Source of the DNA: Cladorhizidae sp. MBARI D1340-BT2
Lineage: Eukaryota > Porifera > Demospongiae > Poecilosclerida > Cladorhizidae
Assembly (NCBI GenBank): GCA_028752905.1
Contig: JAQNBH010000010.1
Location: 27,682,881 to 27,746,880, forward strand
DNA: 64,000 bases
Direction: 5' to 3'
Below are positions 35,847 through 46,400 of this stretch, in pieces; the stretch's first letter is position 1; every line of letters begins with the position of its first letter. The notes below the pieces were generated by a model, which did no database searches, had not been told where the DNA came from, and saw only the letters and a program-made list of their open reading frames with translations. Both the position numbers and the translations under genes were made by a program.

Positions 35847-36692
35847 CTGCCACATCAGTTTTCCATACACACTTTTATTTGTATGCAGTCTTCTCTTGAA
35901 TAGCCATTTTTGTCGTAAAAGATACAACTGCTAAGTGTTTTGTTTGCAGCTAGAAGTAGCAGTAGCTTCTTACTTCAGCTGGCATATGCTAAGAACTGAC
36001 ATAGTTATATGCAAGCATATAAGCATTAGCTCTGACCACTAGTCATTGAAAAACAAAACAAGTGTGGAAGCTATAGGGCTTATAATAAAATAATGATAAG
36101 GCTAGGAGTTCTGAAAGGAAAAACAACAACAAAACAACGGAAAAACAAACTCCCAAATGAGTCGGCTATCTGATCTGCCTCATGCTAGTTGTAGGCTTGC
36201 CTCTGTGATTAACACTTGCTATCTCATCTGCCCCATGCTAGTTAGGCTTCCCTCTGTGGTTAATGCCTGCTATCTCATCTGCATCATTATAGGTATAGGT
36301 TTGCCTTTGTGGAGATAAATTCTGCACTTATCTACTTCATGTTGTTTGACTGGGGTTAATGTCTGCTCTTATCTGCCCCATGCTAGTTTTAGGCTTGCCT
36401 CCATGGATAAGGCTCTCCCACTTTACAATATCTTTCACCCGAGTCTAATGTCTCAAGGAAGATGAAAGGTTGTTGCTTTGACTATCTTAAATCATGCTAT
36501 AGTTTCTTTGAAGACATAATTGGTTAAAGCCAGTCATTTTGTGCTCACTAAGAAAAGGGAGAGAGGTGTAAGGGATTACTTTGTTTGTACATATTGAACT
36601 TTTTCTGTTGGTTTTTGTTCAATAAATAAGATGACATAGCCTTCAGAGAGTGGCAGAGAGAACTTTCACATTTCCATAATAGCAGTTAATTA

Positions 36693-36778
36693 TATTCCCG
36701 ATTGATTGTAGTCCTGTAATTATATTCCCGATTGATTGTAGTCCTGTAATTATATTCCCGATTGATTGTAGTCCTGAT
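36693..36778 (+). repeat. 30-bp unit repeated three times
   Basis: Three perfect tandem copies of a 30-bp unit containing ATATTCCCGATTGATTGTAG within the third, partial copy of the segmental duplication; copies 1 and 2 have at most one. Confidence 0.95.
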
Positions 36779-37100
36779 CTGAGAACGAACAACAAATTAG
36801 TTGGATAAACTGGGCACTCCTTCTGCAGATATCACACAGAAATCTCAAGGCTCTTGCCATGAGGGTGATACTGTCACATGTGCAGTGATGTACGTAGAGT
36901 AGTGTAAATTATTGGCCAGTATAAAATAGATTATTTGAAAATCTACCAAACTAAAGTGCTACTTTACTTGAAAAAGGTAAAAATTAAGAGTGTAACCATT
37001 AAATTTGTGAGTGTTCCCACATGAGTTTACTATCATATTGGAGAATCGCTCAGTATTACTAAAGTAATCACTGGTCCAAATCAAAAGTATAAACTCAAAC

Positions 37101-38420
37101 TGTGGTCAATATAGTGGTTTGGAATTGGGATTAGCAAATAGCTAACTTAAAATGTATTGTGATATATATATATATATATATTTATACCAGTTCCAGTTAT
37201 ACCAGTAATAAATATATGTATATGCAAGTAGATAAAGGACTGCAAATACTGTTATAGAGCATGACCTCAAAAAGGTACGTAGAAGGCAGTCAAAATTCAA
37301 ACTAATGGTCCCCTTTCTCCTTACCCAAACCCCAAAAAATTATATTCACGGGGAAAATATATCTAAAGAGATTTGTGTTACCGCTACTCCAACAGTGAAG
37401 TGTGGAGTTCATTATTTTATATCTTTTGCATATTAATATTTTGTGTAATTTTTTTTCTCATAGGTTTTTTACCGGTCATGGATAAACTGCTGCATTGCAT
37501 TTCACGCCTTGATCTTATGCTCCACTTGCCAGTTTTCGCATGCACAGTTTGGCAGCACGACGGAACACCAACCTGGTATGGCATTGTTGTTATAGGTGTT
37601 CACTTAGTGCCTGTCTCCCTGCAGCTAAATATTTCACGTTAAATGTCACTGGAGCTGAGTAAAGATGCCAAGTGTGGAGAATTATCTCGTTTGAGTTGTT
37701 GGAATCAGCTAAAAAAATACACACACATTGAACAATTCTTAAATCCATTCTAGAAGGCAGGGGATAAGTATTAGTATACTATGTACAGAAATGAGAGTCC
37801 ATTAAAAACAAAAACAAAAAAACAAACATATTTATATTCTCAATGAACTCTGTGGACATAATAAAATAACCTTCTCAATAATCAACTTGGAATTGTATTC
37901 TCTCGACGTTTCGACTAGATGTATAATTTACCCCTCTTTCTCAGTTCCTATCACATATTCAAAAGTGTTTTGTACTGCAAAGAAGATTAGATTGCAAGTG
38001 ACAGTCCCTCCCCTTCCTCCTCGATGTTTAGTTATTTAATTCTTGTTGTAGTCTACCAAACCTCTGAACCACCATAACTCTTTGCGGCCTACAATTAATT
38101 ATCTTGACACGTATATATATATCTTTTCCTCATTTTTTTGGCGGCATGTAACAGGAAACAGCAAGCATCTTGCATGTCTTTGTGATCGCTTGAGACCTCT
38201 CTTGTTAACTGTGATGGCACACACTACTAATTTGCCTGTCCACTAAAAATACAGCATTGATGTAGTGGTTTCTCTAACAAGCGAGTGCTTGGACAGATGG
38301 TTGTTGTGATCATTTTAGCTAGCAGCTCTATAGCTTCAGGTGTAACGATACACTTCGATCGACTGAGCTCTTGTGAATAGCAGTGGCGTTTATCCAGGGT
38401 TTTTTCCCCATCTCATTCAT
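37101..38420. other. Non-coding, probable intergenic or 5' intronic region
   Basis: Contains a TA run at 37164-37180 and the hammerhead-like fragment at 37.9 kb. No promoter element can be claimed. If the two genes are head to head, their 5' ends lie in or near 36-43 kb. Confidence 0.4.
37862..37945 (-). repeat. Dispersed GAAACGTC motif copy
   Basis: Minus strand carries CTAGTCGAAACGTCGAGAGA followed by ATACAATTCCAAGTTGATTA, near-identical to the plus-strand copy at 39438-39480. The upstream box is CTGAGAA rather than CTGATGA. Confidence 0.5.
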
Positions 38421-38424
38421 TGAC

Positions 38425-38545
38425 TCAGCTCCCCATGCTCCCCCCTACTCCCCTTACTCTCCTGCTCCCCCTGCTCCCCCTACTCTCCTGCTCCCCCTAC
38501 TCCCCTTATTCCCCTGCTCCCCCTGCTCCCCCTACTCCCCCTGTT
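38425..38545 (+). repeat. CCCCTACTCCCCTGCT pyrimidine-rich repeat
   Basis: Short irregular tandem repeat of CTCCCCCTGCTCCCCCTACT-type units. It creates artificial Pro-rich frames. Confidence 0.85.
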
Positions 38546-38731
38546 TTGTCATTTCTCTCTCCCATTTCTCTCTCCCATTTCATTGAAGCTGTTCACAACA
38601 TTTCTTTCCCGCAGTGAACAATGACATTTCAGAAGCTGCGACTTTTTCCCCTCTTAATTAAGTAGGTTTTAGCCAATGCCTTGTGTAGAGTTGAGTGTGT
38701 GAACTGCTGTAGTATGAAAACATAACATTTG

Positions 38732-39400
38732 CATGTGAAAGTGCTAACATTAATTATTCCTGACATGTGAAAGTGCTAACATTAATTATTCCTGACAAGT
38801 GAAAGTGCCAACATTAATTATTCCTGGCATGTGAAAGTGCTAACATTAATTATTACTGACATTTGAAAGTGCTAACATTAATTATTCCTGACAAGTGAAA
38901 GTGCCAACATTAATTATTCCTGGCATGTGAAAGTGCTAACATTAATTATTACTGACATTTGAAAGTGCTAACATTAATTATTCCTGACAAGTGAAAGTGC
39001 CAACATTAATTATTCCTGGCATGTGAAAGTGCTAACATTAATTATTACTGACATTTGAAAGTGATAACATTAATTATTCCTGACAAGTGAAAGTGCCAAC
39101 ATTAATTATTCCTGGCATGTGAAAGTGCTAACATTAATTATTACTGACATTTGAAAGTGCTAACATTAATTATTCCTGACAAGTGAAAGTGCCAACATTA
39201 ATTATTCCTGGCATGTGAAAGTGCTAACATTAATTATTACTGACATTTGAAAGTGATAACATTAACTATTCCTGACATGTGAAAGTGCCAACATTAATTA
39301 ATCCTGACATGTGAAAGCGCTAACATTAATTGTTCCTGACACATGAAAGTGCTAACATTAATTATTCCTGACATGTGAAGGTGCTAACATTAATCATTCC
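38732..39400 (+). repeat. 32-bp minisatellite with 96-bp higher-order period
   Basis: About 20 copies of a 32-bp unit containing GTGAAAGTGCTAACATTAAT. Three unit variants (GACATT, GACAAG, GGCATG starts) recur in the same order about five times, giving a 96-bp higher-order repeat. The array ends directly at the CTGATGA of the hammerhead-like motif. Confidence 0.93.
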
Positions 39401-39490
39401 TGATGAAGGATCATTTCTGATGAAGGCTAGAGCATCTGGTCGAAACGTCGAGAGAGTACAATTTCAAGTTGATTACTGAGAACGCCATTG
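39400..39490 (+). ncRNA. Hammerhead-ribozyme-like motif (Penelope-type)
   Basis: CTGATGA at 39417-39423; stem II formed by 25-31 against 35-41 of the 394xx block (GGCTAGA with TCTGGTC, seven pairs including two G-U wobbles, GCA loop); GAAA at 39442-39445; CGTC at 39446-39449, giving the ACGT stem III plus the GTC cleavage triplet. Such minimal stem III hammerheads are known from Penelope-like elements, where they are thought to act as dimers. Stem I is weak (only about three pairs), there is one extra A before stem II, and a second CTGATGA occurs at 39400-39406, so activity is uncertain. Confidence 0.5.
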
Positions 39491-39950
39491 TAACTTCGTT
39501 ATGTCGACTGAGAGTACCCCGATAGATTGAAGTGACATAACAGTCCTAAAGATATGAAGCATGACCACGCCCCCACATCATTGTTTTCAAGACCGCAATG
39601 AAAATAGTCCCCCCCCCACCCACACACTTTTTTACAGAATCATCTCTAGCATATAAAAGTAGTCTCTCGATTGAGAATGAACCCAAGAAATATAATAACA
39701 AAGCACTCATTTAAGCAGGGGGGCTGAGAGTGAAGTTTGAAGCAGACTCATCTATTCAGGTTCAAGAGAATATAATTTATTTTAACCTTTAGGCACTCGT
39801 AACTTTTTCTAACTTTTTCTAACTAGAATGGCGACCGTCAGTTGAAGACATAAACAAATTTCACATTTTTATCACCTTAAAAAGAATATTAATTAACTGA
39901 TGTTTCACCTTAAAAAAAGAATATTATTGAACTGATGTTTCTTTTCCTGA

Positions 39951-39952
39951 AA

Positions 39953-40035
<83 letters not shown>

Positions 40036-40086
40036 TATTATTATTATTATTACTCTTATTACTATTGTTACTATTATTATTATTAT
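39951..40086. repeat. (ATT)n microsatellite
   Basis: Near-perfect ATT repeat of about 80 bp followed by interrupted ATT/ACT units. Produces artificial poly-Ile or poly-Tyr frames. Confidence 0.95.
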
Positions 40087-40244
40087 CTATTCCATGTCTT
40101 TGGGTGATGTGAGTGAGTGCACAATTGCAAATTGCCTCTTTCAAAGACTGTCTTGCTGATTAATTGATTAATTAGTGAACGTGTCACTTACAATATCCAT
40201 TTCCACCTGTCTCTTGGCATATCTGCAGCTAATGCCCATCAACA

Positions 40245-41430
40245 CCTGACTACTAGCCGGCCACATCAGCTAGCAAACTACTAGCCAGCCACATCAGCTA
40301 GTAAACTACTAGCCGGCTAGTAAACTACTAGTCAGCCACATCAGCTAGTAAACTACTAGCCGGCCACATCAGCTAGTCAGCCACATCAGCTAGTAAACTA
40401 CTAGCCAGCCACATCAGCTAGTAAACTACTAGTCAGCCACATCAGCTAGTAAACTACTAGCCAGCCACATCAGCTAGTAAACTACTAGCCAGCCACATCA
40501 GCTAGTAAACTACTAGCCAGCCACATCAGCTAGTAAACTACTAGCCAGCCACATCAGCTAGCAAACTACTAGCCAGCCACATCAGCTAGTAAAGTACTAG
40601 CCAGCCACATCAGCTAGTAAACTACTAGCCAGCCACATCAGCTAGTAAACTACTAGCCAGCCACATCAGCTAGTAAACTACTAGTCAGCCACATCAGCTA
40701 GCAAACTACTAGCCAGCCACATCAGCTAGTAAACTACTAGCCAGCCACATCAGCTAGTAAACTACTAAACTACTAGCCAGCCACATCAGCTAGTAAACTA
40801 CTAGCCAGCCACATCAGCTAGCAAACTACTAGCCAGCCACATCAGCTAGTAAACTACTAGCCGGCCACATCAGCTAGTAAACTACTAGCCAGCCACATCA
40901 GCTAGTAAACTACTGGCCAGCCACATCAGCTAGCAAACTACTGGCTGGCCACATCAGCTAGTAAACTACTAGCCGGCCACATCAGCTAGTAAACTATTAA
41001 ACTACTAGCCAGCCACTTCAGCTAGTAAACTACTAGCCAGCCACATCAGCTAGTAAACTACTAGCCAGCCACATCAGCTAGTAAACTACTAGCCGGCCAC
41101 ATCAGCTAGTAAACTACTAAACTACTAGCCAGCCACTTCAGCTAGTAAACTACTAGTCAGCCACATCAGCTAGTAAACTACTAGCCAGCCACATCAGCTA
41201 GTAAACTACTGGTCAGCCACATCAGCTAGTAAACTACTAGTCAGCCACATCAGCTAGTAAACTACTAGCCGGCCACATCAGCTAGCAAACTACTAGCCAG
41301 CCACATCAGCTAGTAAACAGCCACATCAGCTAGCAAACTACTGGCCAGCCACATCATCTAGTAAACTACTAGCCGGCCACATCAGCTAGTAAACTACTAG
41401 CCAGCCACATCAGCTAGCAAACTACTAGCT
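40245..41430 (+). repeat. 28-bp minisatellite (AGCCACATCAGCTAG)
   Basis: About 40 copies of a 28-bp unit with core AGCCACATCAGCTAGTAAAC followed by TACTAGCC, varying mainly at AGCCAGCC/AGCCGGCC/AGTCAGCC and with occasional partial units. Non-coding. Confidence 0.96.
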
Positions 41431-42075
41431 GGCAGGCACGGACTCCACCACCTGCGGCGTTCCCCTTCTCCCGGATGTCCCTGTGCGATCTAGCAAATAC
41501 CTGCCCACATGCAGGGAGAGGTTCTGGGCCCCGGTGCATTTTTCGTCACCTACAAACACCGTAATGTCTAAACCAGTTGATGGTGCGGTCTGTCACTTGC
41601 TAGATTCTAGCATTTCTAAGTGTGACGCGGAGGAATGGACGCAAGAGTTGAAAATCAAATCCCACTCCAGCGTTACATATCCGTTCCATTGAAACCATGC
41701 AATGTGTTGATCATCATAGTATCACCACAATGAATTGGAGCGATGCCATGCACGCAACGGAGCGCCTTGTGTCCCACTGAACCCACAATGGTGCTAAACA
41801 CTTGTAATTGGTGAGGCTCAGACAGTATTGGATTCCTCATTAGCACATTTTCTTATGGGTTACACCCCATGACTAAAACCATAGTGGTGCTTAAAATGAA
41901 GGAAGCATGCAATTAATAAGGAATAGTAATTCGTCACTGGCAGTATTGTGCCGCCATCCCAGTGGATGACGCTGCCATATTGAGGAGCATTTTGTGGTGG
42001 GGGGGGGCACTTAATTTTCCCGAGTTGTCCGGGTAGAATCAGTCTGTGGTGTGGTTAAGACTAGATTGCTGCTAA
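41431..42075 (+). other. Unique sequence between arrays
   Basis: Locally richer in GC than its surroundings. One 69-codon plus-strand frame (41483-41692) with several cysteines shows no recognisable domain; not accepted as a gene. Confidence 0.35.
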
Positions 42076-42079
42076 CAAG

Positions 42080-42950
42080 TGTTATAGGGCTAGGAATGTA
42101 GGACTAGGGATGTAGATGTAGGGATGCAGGGGCTAGGGATATAGTGCTAGGAATGCAGGGCTAGGGATGTAGGGCTAGGGATGTAGGGCTAGGGATGTAG
42201 GGCTAGGGATGTAGGGCTAGGGATGTAGGGCTAGGGATGTAGGGCTAGGGATGTAGGGCTAGGGATGTGGGGCTAGGGATGTAGGGCTAGGAATGTAGGG
42301 CTAGAGATGTAGGGCTAGGGATGTAGGGCTAGGGATGTGGGGCTAGGGATGTGGGGCTAGGGATGTAGGGCTAGGGATGTAGGGCTAGGGATGTAGGGAT
42401 AGGGATGTAGGGCTAGGGATGTGGGGCTAGGGATGTGGGGCTAGGGATGTAGGGCTGTGATGTAGGACTAGGGATGTAGGGCTAGGGATGTAGGCTAGAG
42501 ATGTAGGGCTAGGGATGTGGGGCTAGGGATGTGGGGCTAGGGATGTAGGGCTAGGGATGTAGGGCTAGGGATGTAGGGATAGGGATGTAGGGCTAGGGAT
42601 GTGGGGCTAGGGATGTGGGGCTAGGGATGTAGGGCTGTGATGTAGGACTAGGGATGTAGGGCTAGGGATGTAGGCTAGAGATGTAGGGCTAGGGATGTAG
42701 GGCTAGGGATATAGGGCTAGGAATGTAGGTCTAGGGATGTAGGGCTAGAGATGTAGGGCTAGAGATGTAGGGCTAGGGATGTAGGGCTAGGGATGTGGGG
42801 CTAGGGATGTGGGGCTAGGGATGGGATGTGGGGCTAGGGATGTAGGGCTGTGATGTAGGACTAGGGATGTAGGGCTAGGGATGTAGGCAGAGATGTAGGG
42901 CTAGGGATGTAGGGCTGTGATGTAGGGCTAGGGATGTAGGACTAGGGCAA
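42080..42950 (+). repeat. 14-bp G-rich minisatellite (GGGCTAGGGATGTA)
   Basis: About 60 copies of a 14-bp unit with two GGG runs each. Variants include GTGGGG, an ATAGGG form and a short form GGGCTGTGATGTA; a block with the same variant order recurs about 180 bp apart, for example at about 42390 and 42570. The plus strand has strong potential for G-quadruplex formation. Confidence 0.96.
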
Positions 42951-43282
42951 CAACTTCAAACTTTGGACACCCATGAATATCCCAGGATTGGCCACACCCC
43001 TGCCTGAACCAATCAAGTGCCAAACCTCTTTAGAAGGTGTCCATAAAATAAGAATTACAGGACATGTCCATTAGCAACAGCTCACCCAAGTCAGTGATAG
43101 CAATCACATTTATGCATTACTGCATGTTCTGCTTGTTGGTATGTTTCTGCTCTGTGGTTGGGCCAGACACACACAAAATCACGGGTTCAAAGTATTTCTG
43201 TTTACACTTGATCAGAGCAGCTGTAGGAATGTTTTGACCTTCCATTATTTAAAGAATAAAAAACAAACTTGCTACCTTGCAG

Positions 43283-43408
43283 TTGTGACTCCTTCGTATC
43301 CTGGCAGTGCTGCCTCGGTGCCGGAGCAACCTGATGTCACATCCACCTCCGTCCAATTCTCCGTGATTGCCTCCATCCCAGAGCCGGCTCAGACTCCAAC
43401 ACTCTCAC
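43283..43408 (+). CDS. LRP-like exon: Pro/Ser/Thr-rich linker
   Basis: A 126-nt exon (acceptor CTACCTTGCAG|, donor CTCTCAC|GTAAGC), phase 1 at both ends. It encodes [20 protein letters not shown] and on to EPAQTPTLS, an extended, probably O-glycosylated linker. The exit phase completes a Pro codon with the next exon (C|CA). Higher GC than the surrounding intron supports coding. Confidence 0.65.
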
Positions 43409-46400
43409 GTAAGCACAGCCGATGTCTAGGGAAGTTTTTGGAGGGGGTTTCGCACCATCGATTTTACCTCCCCGTTTGTTCGCTGGACTCTGAATGGCAG
43501 GGACCTTCGATTTCTTAATCCTATTAAAAAATTCGGATAATTCTTAGTGTCTCTGTGCGTCTAGTAGTTGGCGCGCTTTGATCCATCCGAGTCACATGTG
43601 ATGCTGCCCACGTTATCGAGCTGTGACGACCACTGATTGATGTTACGTGCCTACACTTAGCTCCTGGCAGGAGCATTCAAACTAGTCACGCTTCTTGCGT
43701 GGAGACCTCTCTGGAAGGAGGCTAATCCTGAATATATATACAAGGCGCTTACTTCACTGTTGGTTCTAGCCTCAATTTGTTAAGCACCTGCTTCACTGTT
43801 GGTTCTAGCCTCTATTTGTTAAGCACCTACTTCACTGTTGGTTCTAGCCTCTATTTGTTAAGCACCTACTTCACTGTTGGTTCTAGCCTCTATTTGTTAA
43901 GCACCTACTTCACTGTTGGCTCTAGCCTCAAGTCAAGCAACCTCATTAAATAATTTTGAGGTCAAAAGGCCAAGCCACTACAGTAGTGGAGGATCTGTCT
44001 GGTGATAACCATGTGGAGTTCTTGCTGGCACTCTATAGATAACCAGTAAGGTCATAGTATACACCTCTACAACATAAGTCTAGTGTATCCTGTTCTGGGA
44101 TCTGATAAAGTATCAATGTGACCAACCTGCAGACTGGCCATTTGTAGAGCTGCTCTAGACAATGTTTGTTGTATAACTTCAGCAAGCTGCATGATGTCGT
44201 AATAGCAGATTTGTTAATCGGATGCCTTTAGCCTCCGACAGAGAGAAATGGCTTGCAAGCAGTCTCTCAATTAGCAGTCCATGTGATCAATTTCTGATTG
44301 GTAAGGATTGTCGAGTGTATGTATCTGGCTGGCAGTGGGTGGTTGAACTGTTGGGGAGCAGGGCCTGGAGAGTGTCTTATGTGGACATCGCATCTGCACG
44401 TTTCTCTGGTTGCTAACAGTAAAAGGAACACATATTCACTGTTGATATGTATTAACAAATAGAGGCTGGAACCAACAGTGAAGTAGGTGCTTAACAAATA
44501 GAGGCTAGAACCAACAGTGAAGTAGGTGCTTAACAAATAGAGGCTGGAACCAACAGTGAAGTAGGTGCTTAACAAATAGAGGCTGGAACCAACAGTGAAG
44601 TAGGTGCTTAACAAATAGAGGCTAGAACCAACAGTGAAGTAGGTGCTTAACAAATAGAGGCTAGAACCAACAGTAAAGTAGGTGCATAACAAATAGAGGC
44701 TGGAACCAACAGTGAAGTAGGTGCTTAACAAATAGAGGCTAGAACTAACAGTGAAGTAGGTGCTTAACAAATAGAGGCTGGAACCAACAGTGAAGTAGGT
44801 GCTTAACAAATAGAGGCTAGAACCAACAGTGAAGTAGGTGCTTAACAGATAGATGCTGGAACCAACAGTGAAGTAGGTGCTTAACAAATAGAGGCTAGAA
44901 CCAACAGTGAAGTAGGTGCTTAACAAATAGAGGCTAGAACCAACAGTGAAGTAGGTGCTTAACAAATAGAGGCTAGAACCAACAGTAAAGTAGGTGCATA
45001 ACAAATAGAGGCTGGAACCAACAGTGAAGTAGGTGCTTAACAAATAGAGGCTAGAACCAACAGTGAAGTAGGTGCTTAACAAATAGAGGCTAGAACCAAC
45101 AGTGAAGTAGGTGCTTAACAAATAGAGGCTAGAACCAACAGTGAAGTAGGTGCTTAACAAATAGAGGCTGGAACCAACAGTGAAGTAGGTGCTTAACAAA
45201 TAGAGGCTGGAACCAACAGTGAAGTAGATGCTTAACAAATAGAGGCTAGAACCAACAGTGAAGTAGGTGCTTAACAAATAGAGGCTAGAACCAACAGTAA
45301 AGTAGGTGCTTAACAAATAGAGGCTAGAACCAACAGTAAAGTAGGTGCTTAACAAATAGAGGCTAGAACCAACAGTGAAGTAGATGCTTAACAAATAGAG
45401 GCTAGAACCAACAGTGAAGTAGGTGCTTAACAAATAGAGGCTAGAACCAACAGTGAAGAAGGTGCTTAACAAATAGAGGCTAGAACCAACAGTGAAGTAG
45501 ATGCTTAACAAATAGAGGCTAGAACCAACAGTGAAGTAGGTGCTTAACAGATAGATGCTGGAACCAACAGTGAAGTAGGTGCTTAACAAATAGAGGCTAG
45601 AACCAACAGTGAAGTAGGTGCTTAACAAATAGAGGCTAGAACCAACAGTGAAGTAGGTGCTTAACAAATAGAGGCTAGAACCAACAGTAAAGTAGGTGCA
45701 TAACAAATAGAGGCTGGAACCAACAGTGAAGTAGGTGCTTAACAAATAGAGGCTAGAACCAACAGTGAAGTAGGTGCTTAACAAATAGAGGCTAGAACCA
45801 ACAGTGAAGTAGGTGCTTAACAAATAGAGGCTAGAACCAACAGTGAAGTAGGTGCTTAACAAATAGAGGCTGGAACCAACAGTGAAGTAGGTGCTTAACA
45901 AATAGAGGCTGGAACCAACAGTGAAGTAGATGCTTAACAAATAGAGGCTAGAACCAACAGTGAAGTAGGTGCTTAACAAATAGAGGCTAGAACCAACAGT
46001 AAAGTAGGTGCTTAACAAATAGAGGCTAGAACCAACAGTAAAGTAGGTGCTTAACAAATAGAGGCTAGAACCAACAGTGAAGTAGATGCTTAACAAATAG
46101 AGGCTAGAACCAACAGTGAAGTAGGTGCTTAACAAATAGAGGCTAGAACCAACAGTGAAGAAGGTGCTTAACAAATAGAGGCTAGTACCAACAGTTAGCT
46201 TTTATGGCACTTTGATAGAGAAAACCTTCATGGGTTCTGCAGGTAACATCCTCTCATTGATGTCCACCTGCAACTGAACCATAGCCTTCTGGCAGTGTGA
46301 GTAGTTAGGTAGCTTTGTTGAAAGTTCATCCTTGAAATGTCTTTAGAAGACAAAAGTTTCTGCTTCCCTGTGACGTGACTGGTGCAACCTTCTCAACCAC

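Larger units (their letters stand above)
30186..37100. repeat. Tandem segmental duplication, two full copies and one partial (about 2.7-3.1 kb units)
   Basis: Copies begin at about 30186, 32922 and 35988, each with a variant of AACTGCCATAGTTATAT followed by GCTCTGACCACTAGTCATTG. Copies 1 and 2 each contain the three candidate extracellular exons of the receptor; copy 3 stops near 37100, just before the mucin-like exon would begin. Copy 2 has an extra GTAGGCTTGCCTCTATGGTT minisatellite block, and copy 3 expands it. Confidence 0.9.

Noticed and set aside
38732..41430. CRISPR array, from regular short repeats
   Set aside because: Units are contiguous tandem repeats with no unique spacers and the genome is animal; a CRISPR array is excluded.
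41483..41692. Cys-containing 69-codon plus-strand ORF near the LRP-like gene
   Set aside because: Cysteine spacing does not fit LDLa or EGF modules and no phase-compatible splice sites connect it to 43283.
44267..46174. 635-codon minus-strand ORF with 13-residue repeats
   Set aside because: It is entirely the 39-bp satellite, whose length divisible by three keeps the frame open; there is no unique sequence with coding character.
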